Assembly (NCBI GenBank): GCA_031551045.1
Contig: JAVBOD010000087.1
Span: forward strand, 1-39,085
Length of the DNA: 39,085 nt
Reading direction: 5' to 3'
Origin: JAVBOD01 sp031551045
GTDB taxonomy: Bacteria; Bacteroidota; Bacteroidia; Bacteroidales; UBA932
Program-made: the position numbers and the translations under genes
Shown here: piece by piece, positions 6,860 to 15,597 of the stretch
Numbering within the stretch: the stretch's first letter is position 1
How the letters are laid out: the number at the start of each line of letters is the position of its first letter
The notes under the pieces: generated by a model
Seen by the model: the letters and a program-made list of their open reading frames with translations, nothing else
Databases searched by the model: none
What the model was told of the DNA's origin: nothing

Positions 6860-8548
6860 TTAATAATAAGTTTCTCTATTGGCTTTAAAGGAATAATCGA
6901 GAGTAAAGTATAAACCGCAAAAGTTAAAGCCCTCGCTAATAACAACGGATTGAAAACTATTATTAGGCCTGTCACTATAGGTGATTTCCCACTTCTCTTT
7001 TACAGGATTAAAAGTATATTCGACCCTCTTTTTAAAAGTCTTTCCTTCCGATGAACTTCCTCCTCCATATCGCTTTGTAAAGTAATATAGGTCAAACGTG
7101 AGAATAATTTTTTTGGTTGTATTTATTCCCAACTCTCCGGTTTGAAACACATAATTGTAATAATAATTGGTGGTAGCAACAGCTCCTACTTTCGGCAAAT
7201 TAGGGTTAAAAGACATTTCTCTTACCACAGAGTTACCGTCTTTAACCGTCACCGTAATCGGACTCATGGAATAGTACGATTCATTGGAAATCGCGCGGTA
7301 GCTTCCTCCGACCAGCCACAAAGCGCTATTGTGGACAGCTTTTATGGTTATTTCTACATCATTCTTTTTTGCTTCGCGGACATATTCTACGTCGGTAATA
7401 TTTACATCGATTCCCTTATAGGTGGGAGCCGGCAACGAATTATAAAGATATTTCAGGCTATACCTGATAGGCGCTCCCACATTATCTTTCGAGAACTTGG
7501 CGCCATTCACCACAAATGCTCTGATTTTTTCCGGATCGCCGGTAATGGTTTCCAGCCCGCTTTGGGCATCGCCCCCTACCATAAACAAACGAACATTAGA
7601 CCGGCTAAAAACAGTTCTATCATCCGGGGTTAACACCTCTTTATTATCTTTATCATAGACCTTCGCCAATGCCGCCGACATCTTCTCGACGGACGATTCC
7701 GATTCATACAACAATACAAAATACCGGCCATAGTCAACCGACGAAATATAGCACATCGGGTTATCTTTCGAGGTATAAGGCTGCAAATCATTCCATGTTA
7801 TATATTCGTTGAAGACTTCATGTAGCCCTGTAAAATCATAAGTCATCCTGAAATAAGCCTGTTCCAGTTTTACCATAATCCTGTTTTTGGTAGTAGTCCA
7901 TTGAACTTCATTAAAAATCCCTCCGGATTTTTCCAAAAACTCATTCTTATCCATATCCAGAAAATAGGCCATTTGCTCTACACTGTTTACTTTCTGTTGT
8001 ATGTATGAAACATCGGCCGGAAAGCCGCTTGTATAGGGAGCTAATATTTCATTCATAGCCTGTGTTACATCGGCTCCTGAAAAACTCTTCACATCTTTAT
8101 AATACGTCATACTATCCTGCCCCGAAACTACGTCCAGGTATATTCTCCCCGGCCTACGTTTCGTACTTACAGGAATGGGCGCCAGATTTCCGTCAAAAAT
8201 CGATTTCCCTTGAATGAGATTACCCGGCCAAATCGCATCGGTTCTTGAAGGAGGTATGGCCGTAACTTTTTCAAATCCCGCATAATTGTTTTGCATGATT
8301 CGAGGGATATACCAGCCGTATTTACCATCATTATCATCATAACGATAAACAGCCGGCTCAAAATGCTCCGAAATCGGCGTAGTACTGGCCGGAGTAGTAG
8401 GCTTAAGTTCAAAAACACCAATGGCAGATAATTCTTTTTCAATAACCGACAACTCTCCTCGGTATATTTCCTCTAAGCCGGGTGATTTCTCGCAAGCTGT
8501 AAATAAAGCTAAAGCAAGAAAAATAAAAAAATAGGAATAGGTTTTCAT
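6860..8548 (-). CDS. CDC-like (thiol-activated cytolysin family) lipoprotein, first gene of the pair
   Basis: Predicted 562-residue lipoprotein with Cys19 in LFTAC and EKSPGLEE after it. Family hallmarks are in the same order and almost the same residue positions as in the downstream paralogue: IWPGNLIQG (106-114), RRPGRIYLDVVSG (131-143), ADVTQAMNEIL (159-169), SSVDYGRYFVLLYES (269-283), VGGD (324-327) and NVGAPIRYSLKYLYN (356-370). The classical undecapeptide is missing. The two proteins have diverged clearly, more so in the C-terminal 170 residues, which fits two subunits with different roles better than a recent duplication. A promoter of Bacteroidota type lies upstream (8596-8627), making this the likely first gene of the operon. 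Unlike the long/short CDC-like pairs described elsewhere, both members are nearly the same length. Confidence 0.88.
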   Translation of the reverse strand: MKTYSYFFIFLALALFTACEKSPGLEEIYRGELSVIEKELSAIGVFELKPTTPASTTPISEHFEPAVYRYDDNDGKYGWYIPRIMQNNYAGFEKVTAIPPSRTDAIWPGNLIQGKSIFDGNLAPIPVSTKRRPGRIYLDVVSGQDSMTYYKDVKSFSGADVTQAMNEILAPYTSGFPADVSYIQQKVNSVEQMAYFLDMDKNEFLEKSGGIFNEVQWTTTKNRIMVKLEQAYFRMTYDFTGLHEVFNEYITWNDLQPYTSKDNPMCYISSVDYGRYFVLLYESESSVEKMSAALAKVYDKDNKEVLTPDDRTVFSRSNVRLFMVGGDAQSGLETITGDPEKIRAFVVNGAKFSKDNVGAPIRYSLKYLYNSLPAPTYKGIDVNITDVEYVREAKKNDVEITIKAVHNSALWLVGGSYRAISNESYYSMSPITVTVKDGNSVVREMSFNPNLPKVGAVATTNYYYNYVFQTGELGINTTKKIILTFDLYYFTKRYGGGSSSEGKTFKKRVEYTFNPVKEKWEITYSDRPNNSFQSVVISEGFNFCGLYFTLDYSFKANRETYY

Positions 8549-8595
8549 CTTAGGTAATTTATTATTAGTACATGAAATATTAACAATAATAACCG

Positions 8596-8627
8596 TAAAG
8601 ATATGTTAAATTATCTTATAACACAAG
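8596..8627 (-). promoter_or_regulatory. Candidate promoter of the CDC-like operon
   Basis: On the minus strand a CTTG box (8624-8627) is followed after 20 bases by TATCTTTA (8596-8603), one base off the TAnnTTTG consensus. It lies about 50 bases upstream of the first CDC-like gene in an AT-rich spacer. It is the only such pair noted in this gap. Confidence 0.5.
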
Positions 8628-8760
8628 AAAAGAATGAAATTTAACATTTAAAACAAAAAGGACGAGAATGTAATAAGTTTTATATCAATCGATTGAATTA
8701 TCAAGAAAATAATTCTTTAGAATGATAAATGTAACATACTGCCTCTATTTAGGCCTTTTT

Positions 8761-10023
8761 TCAATCAGTAAGAGAAGGGAGAAGTTGTTTTATGATTTTC
8801 TCCGTAGCACCGGTATGTTGTTGTACATATTTTTTACAAATATCGCCCACCGCCTGCTGTCTTTTTTTATCAAAAAGCAAAGAAGATAGTAGTGTTTTTA
8901 ATTCTTCTGTGGTAGAAAAAGCCAAGGCTCCTCCCAGATTTACCAAATCAACTCCTTCCTGAAACTGGTGGAAAACAGGCCCGAAAATGGTTGGAACGCC
9001 ATATACGGCCGATTCCAATACATTATGAATACCTGCCGCGCCAAAGCCCCCGCCGATATAAGTGACCGAAGCATAACGGTAAATCGATGATAATACCCCC
9101 ACGGTGTCCACTATCAAAACCGGTGCGGCTGCTAATTTTTCTTTATCCGACGCCTGCACTTGCGTGTAACGCAGCGGTTTAAAATCGGCATATAGCTTTT
9201 CCAATTGTGTGATATGTTCTTCGTTCACCTCGTGAGGTACCAACACCAGTTTTACGCCGGAGAAACAATTGTCTGTTAACGCGTCTTCCAGCTTTTCCTC
9301 ATCGGCGCGCCAAGTGCTGCCGGCCACAATCGTAGGCTGCCCCGCGCAAAATGCGTCGATAAGCGGCAAGTCTTTTGCTTGGGAAGCGATTTCTACCACA
9401 CGGTCGAATCGCGGGTCGCCGGCTACTTCCACGTTCGTAATACCAATTGTTTTTAATAGCGCTGCAGAGGCTTCGTTCTGCACAAATAAACAGGTATATG
9501 CCTTCAACATCTTGCGGAAAAAAGCGCCGTACCATTTGAAGAACGGCTGCGAGGGCAGGAATATTGCGGCAATGATATAGGTAGGAATTCTGCGTTTACG
9601 CAATTGACACAGATAGTTACGCCAAAATTCATACTTGATAAATACGGCCATTGCCGGATTCACGGCATTCAGAAAACGACGGACATTGCGCGGCGTATCC
9701 AACGGCAAATAAAACACCCAATCGGCGCCACTATAATGCTTACGCACTTCGTAGCCCGACGGGGAGAAAAACGTCAATAAAATTTTACACTCGGGATGGG
9801 CCCTACGGAATGCTTCCATAATCGGGCGCCCTTGCTCAAATTCGCCCAACGAAGCGCAATGAAACCATACTATCTGCGAACCGGCAGGGATAGCTTCGTT
9901 CAACCTTTTAAAAAGACGCTTCCTTCCCTTTACAAAAAGGCGGGCTTTATGATTGAACGGAGCAATAATACGCACTAAAACAGCGTATAACAACAATCCG
10001 AGATGATAAAAAACGGTCATCAA
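8761..10023 (-). CDS. waaA: 3-deoxy-D-manno-octulosonic acid (Kdo) transferase
   Basis: WaaA (KdtA) transfers Kdo from CMP-Kdo to lipid A precursor at the inner face of the cytoplasmic membrane, an essential step of lipopolysaccharide synthesis. The 420-residue length is usual for the family. A hydrophobic N-terminal segment (LGLLLYAVLVRIIAPF) anchors it. WFHCASLGEFEQGRP (about residues 53-67) is the conserved acceptor-site motif with the catalytic Glu. LLTFFSPSGYE, KYEFWRNYL and the C-terminal GGGFGAAGIHNVLESAVYGVPTIFGP segment complete the GT-B (GT30) pattern. It is divergent from mlaE, and a TACTTTTG box on the minus strand (10046-10053) may be its -7 element. Confidence 0.95.
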   Translation of the reverse strand: MMTVFYHLGLLLYAVLVRIIAPFNHKARLFVKGRKRLFKRLNEAIPAGSQIVWFHCASLGEFEQGRPIMEAFRRAHPECKILLTFFSPSGYEVRKHYSGADWVFYLPLDTPRNVRRFLNAVNPAMAVFIKYEFWRNYLCQLRKRRIPTYIIAAIFLPSQPFFKWYGAFFRKMLKAYTCLFVQNEASAALLKTIGITNVEVAGDPRFDRVVEIASQAKDLPLIDAFCAGQPTIVAGSTWRADEEKLEDALTDNCFSGVKLVLVPHEVNEEHITQLEKLYADFKPLRYTQVQASDKEKLAAAPVLIVDTVGVLSSIYRYASVTYIGGGFGAAGIHNVLESAVYGVPTIFGPVFHQFQEGVDLVNLGGALAFSTTEELKTLLSSLLFDKKRQQAVGDICKKYVQQHTGATEKIIKQLLPSLTD

Positions 10024-10105
10024 AAATGGCGGTAATTTTATTTTGCAAAAGTAGAAAAATATTATGAGATTCTACGTGCCATAATGTTTCTTAAAATAAA
10101 AGCTA

Positions 10106-10113
10106 TACCTTTG
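10106..10113 (+). promoter_or_regulatory. Candidate -7 box of the mlaEF operon
   Basis: TACCTTTG matches the Bacteroidota TAnnTTTG consensus exactly and lies 22 bases before the mlaE ATG. The upstream -33 region (ending at about 10086) is a weak match, AATG rather than TTTG. Confidence 0.45.
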
Positions 10114-10135
10114 CATAAATTGCTAAATAATATTC

Positions 10136-10876
10136 ATGCGAAAATTATTAGAACTTATCGGACAATATTACTTGCTTATGCGGAAGGTTTGCGTGAAGCC
10201 CGACAAGCCCCGTTTATTTTGGAAACAGTTTGTGACGGAGTTAGAAAAACTCGGTATGAGCTCCATTCCTTTAGTCGCCATTATTTCTGTTTTTATCGGC
10301 GCGGTAATAGCGCTACAATCAGCTAACAATATGACCAGCCCGTTGATTCCGAAAATGTATATCGGGTTCATGACACGCGAAACCATGTTGCTGGAATTCA
10401 GCTCCACGATGATTGCGCTTATTTTGGCCGGTAAAATCGGGTCGAACATATCTTCGGAAATAGGAACGATGCGTATCACGGAACAAATTGATGCCCTTGA
10501 AATTATGGGGGTTAATTCGGCCAATTACCTGATTCTTCCGAAAGTTACTGCCGCTACGTTATTTAACCCGCTGTTAATGCTGATGAGTTTTGTAGTAGGC
10601 TTGATTGGCGGATGGCTGGTGGTAGCGTTGACGGGAATCATTAATATCAGCCAGTTTGTGGACGGCTTGCAATTTGCCTTTCAGCCGTTTTACGTGGTAT
10701 ATTCGGTCATCAAAATGGCGGTATTCAGCTTTATCATCACTTCCGTTTCTGCTTTCTACGGCTATAACGCCAGCGGAGGTTCCCTGCAGGTAGGACAAGC
10801 CAGTACGCGCGCCATTGTGAGTTGCTGTATTTGCATCCTTATTTTTAATTTAATCCTCACCCATTTACTGCTGTAA
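10136..10876 (+). CDS. mlaE: MlaE-type ABC transporter permease (lipid transport)
   Basis: Integral inner-membrane subunit of an MCE-type phospholipid transporter that maintains outer-membrane lipid asymmetry. The 246 residues hold several hydrophobic segments (for example SIPLVAIISVFIGAVIAL, TMIALILAGKIGSNISSEIG, LLMLMSFVVGLIGGWLVVAL and ISCCICILIFNLILTHLLL near the C-terminus). The family signature ALILAGKIGSNISSEIGTMRITEQIDALEIMGVN is plain at about residues 93-125. Its stop overlaps the mlaF start, so the two are translationally coupled. No MCE-domain (mlaD) gene follows here. Confidence 0.93.
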   Translation: MRKLLELIGQYYLLMRKVCVKPDKPRLFWKQFVTELEKLGMSSIPLVAIISVFIGAVIALQSANNMTSPLIPKMYIGFMTRETMLLEFSSTMIALILAGKIGSNISSEIGTMRITEQIDALEIMGVNSANYLILPKVTAATLFNPLLMLMSFVVGLIGGWLVVALTGIINISQFVDGLQFAFQPFYVVYSVIKMAVFSFIITSVSAFYGYNASGGSLQVGQASTRAIVSCCICILIFNLILTHLLL

Positions 10877-11631
10877 TGATTAGGGCAAAAAATATATACA
10901 AGTCGTTTGGAGATAAAGCGGTATTGAAAAATATATCGGCCACGTTTGAACAGGGCAAAACGAATCTTATTATAGGCGCCAGCGGATCGGGCAAAACCGT
11001 ACTGCTCAAAAGCCTCGTAGGGCTTCACAATGTGGATAGCGGAGAGATTTATTACGACGATATTTCGTTCACCCAGTTATCTTTTGACGAAAAGAAAAAA
11101 GTACGCCAGCAAATCGGGATGCTATTTCAAGGCAGCGCCCTGTTCGATTTTGCCAATGTGGAAGAAAACATCATGTTCCCCATGAATATGTTTACCGATT
11201 GGAGCAAGGAAGAAAAACACGAACGGGTCAACTTTTGCCTGAAACGGGTGAATCTCGAAAACGTCAACCACCTGTATCCGGCAGAGCTTAGCGGCGGGAT
11301 GCAAAAGCGCGTGGGTATTGCCCGCGCCATAGCGCTCAATCCGAAATATTTGTTCTGCGATGAACCGAACTCCGGCCTCGACCCGCGGACATCGATTCTG
11401 ATTGACAAGCTGATTCACGAAATCACACAGGAATATAATATTACTACCATTATCAATACGCACGACATGAATTCCGTGATGGAAATCGGCGATACGATTA
11501 TTTTCATCTATCAAGGAGAAAAATGGTGGGAAGGCAGCAAGGACAATGTACTGCATGCCGACAACAAAGAACTCAACGACTTTGTATTCGTCTCGCAAAT
11601 GGCGAAAAAAGTGAAGGAGTTGATGAAGTAG
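10876..11631 (+). CDS. mlaF: MlaF-type ABC transporter ATP-binding protein
   Basis: ATPase partner of the MlaE permease. Walker A is GASGSGKT (34-41), the ABC signature is LSGGMQKRVGIARA (138-151) and Walker B is YLFCDEP (158-164) followed by the D-loop NSGLDP. THDMNSV carries the switch His. At 251 residues it has the usual length of a single nucleotide-binding domain. The ATG starts in the TAATGA overlap with the mlaE stop. The next gene lies on the opposite strand, so the operon in this window is just mlaEF. Confidence 0.94.
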   Translation: MIRAKNIYKSFGDKAVLKNISATFEQGKTNLIIGASGSGKTVLLKSLVGLHNVDSGEIYYDDISFTQLSFDEKKKVRQQIGMLFQGSALFDFANVEENIMFPMNMFTDWSKEEKHERVNFCLKRVNLENVNHLYPAELSGGMQKRVGIARAIALNPKYLFCDEPNSGLDPRTSILIDKLIHEITQEYNITTIINTHDMNSVMEIGDTIIFIYQGEKWWEGSKDNVLHADNKELNDFVFVSQMAKKVKELMK

Positions 11632-11679
11632 CATATCCAAACAGACAAACCAGTAGGGTGGCTACCTCTATTATCTTCT

Positions 11680-12291
11680 TCACACCAACTTTTGCTCCAT
11701 CACTATTTTTACCAACTCGGCCGTGTTGTGGGCGCCGAGTTTAAACAATAAATTCCGGCGGTAGGTTTTGATGGATTCCGGACTAAGGGATAGCTTTTCC
11801 GCTATCTCCGTGTTTTTCAAACCCTGAACCAGTAACCGCAATAAATCTTCTTCGCGCGAGGTCAGCCAAATGGCCGTATCGGCTTTCTTTTTAATCAGTA
11901 CATTTACATCGTGGCAAAGAAATTTCTCTCCTCCGGCAACGGCGGCAATTCCTTTCAAAATTTCCGCTCCCGCTGCGTTTTTCAACACATAACCGTCGGC
12001 GCCGTTGTCCAGCATGCGTTTTACCACCGGAAATTCGCGGTAGCTACTCAATGCTAAGATTTTTAACTTGGGAAAAGTTGTTTTAAATTCTTTGCACAGG
12101 TCGGTTCCTTCGGCATCCGGCAGTTGGATATCTAATAATAATACATCCGGTAGTTTTATCCGCAGTTGCCGCCGGCAATCGGCGGCGCAATGGGCTACTT
12201 CGCCCACTGCCGCGCTTCCCGATTCGTTGATTAACCGGCATAATCCTTCGGTCAACACCTTATGGTCATCCACTATGTTTACCGTAATCAT
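11680..12291 (-). CDS. NarL/LuxR-family response regulator
   Basis: DNA-binding regulator of 203 residues. The receiver domain has the acidic pair Asp8-Asp9, phosphoacceptor Asp54 in LLLDIQLPDA, the Ser in LALSS (82-83) and Lys104 in YVLKN. After a linker comes a LuxR-type helix-turn-helix (LTSREEDLLRLLVQGLKNTEIAEKLSLSPESIKTYRRNLLFKLGA in pieces, about residues 143-190). Its start overlaps the end of the sensor kinase gene by four bases, so the pair is coupled and should form one two-component system. The twin palindromes at 14293-14362 are candidate binding sites. Confidence 0.93.
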   Translation of the reverse strand: MITVNIVDDHKVLTEGLCRLINESGSAAVGEVAHCAADCRRQLRIKLPDVLLLDIQLPDAEGTDLCKEFKTTFPKLKILALSSYREFPVVKRMLDNGADGYVLKNAAGAEILKGIAAVAGGEKFLCHDVNVLIKKKADTAIWLTSREEDLLRLLVQGLKNTEIAEKLSLSPESIKTYRRNLLFKLGAHNTAELVKIVMEQKLV

Positions 12292-14237
12292 AGTTCCTGC
12301 GTATTGTTGTTTACCGAGATGGGTAACTGAAATTCAACGCTTGCTTCCGTACCTTTTTCTTCGCTAGAATATAGGAAGAACTTCCCGTTGAAACTATCCA
12401 CCCTGTTACGGATGTTTTCTAATCCGATACCTTTCGTTACGACCGATGTATCAAATCCTTTTCCGTTATCCTGCACGGTAAGTGATATCCGGTCGGTCTC
12501 GAACACTAATTGTACGTTGATTTGCGAGGCAGCGGCATGTTTCAGTGCATTATTCACCAACTCGTGCACCACGCGGTACATTACTACTTCCAACCGGCTG
12601 TCTATCCGCTCGTCCTGGCCGAAGTAGTGAAAATGAACGGTTGGAAATTCGTCGCAAAACGCGCTTATCGATGGTTTTAGCCCATAACGCACCAAGGAGT
12701 CAGGCATCATGTGGTGAGCTACGCGGCGCAATTCACCGATAGATTCGTCGAGCATCCCCATGGCTTTGTTGAATTGTTCGACATCCTCCGCGTCAAGCGT
12801 ACTGCCGCTTTTCATTTCGGGAATATTCAATTTTACGGCAGAAAGCATTCCGCCCAAACCATCGTGTAAATCGCGCGCTAAGCGTGTACGTTCGGCTGTC
12901 TCGCCTTCCAGGATGGCTTGTGTAGCGACTAATTGTTTTTCTTGTTCGAGTTGTTTTACCTGCTGCTCGGCTAATTTCCTCTTGTTAACCGCCAAACGCT
13001 GACGCACCATGAAAAAAGCTAAGGTCAACAACAGTAGCGCTCCGCCAGCGATACCTAACCATAGGTAAAATTGTTTTTCCTTTTCCAATGCAGCAATTTT
13101 CATTTCTTTTTTCTCAGTGGCATAAACGGTTTCTAACTGCGCCATGGCACGGCTGTTTTTTTCGTTTACAATACTATCTGCATATACTTTATACTTTCGC
13201 CCATACTCTAATGCTTGTGTAAAATTCTTCATCTTTTCATGAAGCTCCATCAAGCCTTTGTATGCTTCTTTTACTTCGGTTTTAGAGCCTATGGATAGCG
13301 CGATTTTCAAGCCTTCCTGAAAGTGTTGCTCCGCTTTGGCGAAATAACCTTTCTCTGTATAAGCGAGTCCTAAGTCTATGAAATTCCCGGAAATATAAAT
13401 TTCGTCTTTTTGCTGTTTGCTGATATCGAGTGCTTGCTCAAGCAATGCTACAGCTTTGTCTATTTCTCCTTTTTTTAAAAGTACGTTGCCCAACGAATTA
13501 AAGCAAATAGCCTCGCCTTTCCGCGCCTTTATTTTTTGGTTGTAGCGTAACGACTGCTCATAGTAGTAGGCGGCGGAATCAAGCATATTTAAACTTTCGT
13601 AAGCCTCGCCGATGTTTTTTAGGTTCATGGCCGTACCGAGGTTATTTTTGGCTTCTTCGGCTATCGGCAGGCATCGCTTGAAGTAGATAATGGCTTCGTT
13701 GTAATTGGCCAGTGCAAGATGCACGTTACCGATACTATTGAGCGCCACGCTGACGCTGTATATATCATGCGATTGCTCGGATAGTTTGAGCGCTTCGAAA
13801 AGATATTTCAACGCACTGGCGCACTCATCGAGCCGCCGGTAAACTACGCCCAAATTATTAAGGGCGATGATTTGGGACTTTACGTTGCTTTGTTCTTTAG
13901 CCATAGCCAGCGCTTGGTTGTGCAGGTCTATCGCCTCCGCGTACCGGGAATGGTCGCGCATATACACACCGTAAAAATCCAGCACCATCACTTCTTTTTC
14001 AATATACCCTACTTTACGTACTATCCGCTGCACTTCTTTCAGCATCGGCTCAATGTCTATTCGTGAACGAAGTTTGGTAGATAGTTTGAACAACGAATCA
14101 GCTTTTGCCTTACCATCGGGCATGGCCATGCACTCTTGTACCAAAACGCTATCGGGCTTGCGCTGCTGCGCCTGTAATAATTGCGGATATTGCAGGCAGC
14201 ACAATGTCATGGTAAGTAGTGCCAACAAATTTTTCAT
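12288..14237 (-). CDS. TPR-containing sensor histidine kinase (HisKA_3 type)
   Basis: 649-residue membrane kinase. A signal peptide (to about residue 24) is followed by roughly six to seven tetratricopeptide repeats in the periplasm (about 85-345; for example ALNNLGVVYRR, ALNSIGNVHLA, NLKNIGEAYES, CFNSLGNVLLK). A short coiled coil precedes one transmembrane helix (391-411) and a second coiled coil. The phosphoacceptor is His458 in RLARDLHDGLGGM, typical of NarX-like kinases. The ATPase domain has HELVNNALKHA (558-568), DNGKGFD (590-596) and GIGLENIRNRV (603-613). It is paired with the overlapping LuxR-type regulator. The periplasmic TPR array suggests sensing through protein contact; the signal is unknown. 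A TPR-only start upstream is not supported. Confidence 0.93.
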   Translation of the reverse strand: MKNLLALLTMTLCCLQYPQLLQAQQRKPDSVLVQECMAMPDGKAKADSLFKLSTKLRSRIDIEPMLKEVQRIVRKVGYIEKEVMVLDFYGVYMRDHSRYAEAIDLHNQALAMAKEQSNVKSQIIALNNLGVVYRRLDECASALKYLFEALKLSEQSHDIYSVSVALNSIGNVHLALANYNEAIIYFKRCLPIAEEAKNNLGTAMNLKNIGEAYESLNMLDSAAYYYEQSLRYNQKIKARKGEAICFNSLGNVLLKKGEIDKAVALLEQALDISKQQKDEIYISGNFIDLGLAYTEKGYFAKAEQHFQEGLKIALSIGSKTEVKEAYKGLMELHEKMKNFTQALEYGRKYKVYADSIVNEKNSRAMAQLETVYATEKKEMKIAALEKEKQFYLWLGIAGGALLLLTLAFFMVRQRLAVNKRKLAEQQVKQLEQEKQLVATQAILEGETAERTRLARDLHDGLGGMLSAVKLNIPEMKSGSTLDAEDVEQFNKAMGMLDESIGELRRVAHHMMPDSLVRYGLKPSISAFCDEFPTVHFHYFGQDERIDSRLEVVMYRVVHELVNNALKHAAASQINVQLVFETDRISLTVQDNGKGFDTSVVTKGIGLENIRNRVDSFNGKFFLYSSEEKGTEASVEFQLPISVNNNTQEL

Positions 14238-14292
14238 AGAAGGTGGGTTTATAAAATGTTATACAAATATCGTTATAAAAAAAACAACAGAG

Positions 14293-14362
14293 TATCCCCA
14301 AAGTGGGATAGTAAAAATAATATCTTTCATTACGGCATTGGCGCTATCCCCAAAATGGGATA
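14293..14362. promoter_or_regulatory. Twin palindromic sites, candidate operators
   Basis: Two 18-base near-palindromes, TATCCCCAAAGTGGGATA (14293-14310) and TATCCCCAAAATGGGATA (14345-14362), differ at one base and start 52 bases apart, close to five helical turns. Arms TATCCC/GGGATA are perfect in both. They lie between the two-component operon and the divergent WKNG-repeat lipoproteins. A TATCTTTC box (14321-14328) lies between them. The layout fits a dimeric regulator binding twice on one face, most simply the adjacent LuxR-type regulator. Confidence 0.6.
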
Positions 14363-14501
14363 GTTTACCAGATAGGCAGTGCGTTTCTTTGTGGCACCAA
14401 ACCGTTACGGAACCGGCTGCAAAGGCGGACAGTAGAGTATAAAAACTGCTGAGTAATTAAAAATGCAAAAACAACGAACCAATTTTAATAGATAAACAAT
14501 T

Positions 14502-15506
14502 ATGAAAAACGTATTATTACTCGCAGTATTTGCCGGCATAGTGTTGGCAAGCTGCAAAAAAGACAACAACGAACCCGCTAAAACGCCCGACACGGTGTAT
14601 ATGGCGGGCTACGAAATTATAAACGGGAAAATGGTGGCCACCTTATGGAAAGACGGCACAGCCACCCAAATAACTCCCGGAACGGCAGGTGCGGAACTTA
14701 AATCAATTCTTGTATCGGGCAGCGATGTATATGTGGCCGGCAATGAACTTACCGGCGGAAAAAGAGTTGCCAAGTACTGGAAAAACGGAACCGCCACCAC
14801 ACTTAGTGATGGTGCAAAGGACGAATATGCTACGGATATTTTCGTTTCCGGCGCCGATATATATGTATCAGGATATGCAAGCGGAACGACCGTCATGGCT
14901 AAATATTGGAAAAACGGTACGGCCAGCAACCTTCACAATGCTCTTGCCTCTGGTTACGCATACTCGATTTCTGTATCGGGCAGCGATATATATGTGGGCG
15001 GCGCTATTGCAGGATATCCGCGCTATTGGAAAAACGGCGCTACTACATCCGTAAATTCAGGAGATGAAGGTGGCGCTTGCTTTGATATCAGTGTAGCAGG
15101 TAGCGATGTGTATGCAGCCGGCTACGAAACAGTAATGGGAAGAGACCTCGCCAAATGTTGGAAGAACGGGGCATTGATTTTTGCAACCGACGCTACGAAC
15201 GAAGACAGAGCCAATGCCGTATGTGTTGTGGGCAGCGATGTGTATATGGCCGGAGGCAAATTGAAAGATGGAAAATGGATTGCTACGTACTGGAAAAACG
15301 GCACAGCCGTGTTTCTTACCGATGGTAAAAATAACGCTTCTGCAGCCGGCATCTCCGTAGTAGGTAGCGATGTATATGTCAGCGGATACGAATCGAACGG
15401 TACAAAAAATGTGGCTAAATACTGGAAAAACGGCACGGCTACGGCGCTCAGCGATGGCAAGAACGACGCTGTAGTAAACGCCCTCTTTATTGTTCCGGGA
15501 AAATAG
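14502..15506 (+). CDS. Lipoprotein of seven WKNG repeats (predicted beta-propeller)
   Basis: 334-residue predicted lipoprotein: short signal peptide, LASC with Cys18, then KKDNNE. The rest consists of seven repeats of about 45 residues with the pattern SGSDVYVAGYE, about 8 variable residues, VAKYWKNGTA, then a T/S-rich link such as LSDG. Seven blocks carry WKDG or WKNG, enough for a closed seven-bladed propeller. The fourth repeat lacks a few residues (GAIAGYPRYWKNG). No catalytic residues are recognisable. A surface or periplasmic binding role is inferred. The gene is divergent from a TPR sensor kinase and followed by a similar paralogue. Confidence 0.82.
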   Translation: MKNVLLLAVFAGIVLASCKKDNNEPAKTPDTVYMAGYEIINGKMVATLWKDGTATQITPGTAGAELKSILVSGSDVYVAGNELTGGKRVAKYWKNGTATTLSDGAKDEYATDIFVSGADIYVSGYASGTTVMAKYWKNGTASNLHNALASGYAYSISVSGSDIYVGGAIAGYPRYWKNGATTSVNSGDEGGACFDISVAGSDVYAAGYETVMGRDLAKCWKNGALIFATDATNEDRANAVCVVGSDVYMAGGKLKDGKWIATYWKNGTAVFLTDGKNNASAAGISVVGSDVYVSGYESNGTKNVAKYWKNGTATALSDGKNDAVVNALFIVPGK

Positions 15507-15597
15507 CGCCACCTGTATTGGTGATGTATGATTGTTGATGGAAACACTATCAACAATCATACAATTACAATCAAAAAAACATCAATATAATAAAAAC

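Noticed and set aside
7142..7633. 163-codon plus-strand frame
   Set aside because: Antisense to the CDC-like gene, with no recognisable domain; the opposite strand has clear family motifs.
11640..11679. GTAG/CTAC hairpin between mlaF and the response regulator
   Set aside because: Only four pairs and no T-run; too weak to call a terminator.
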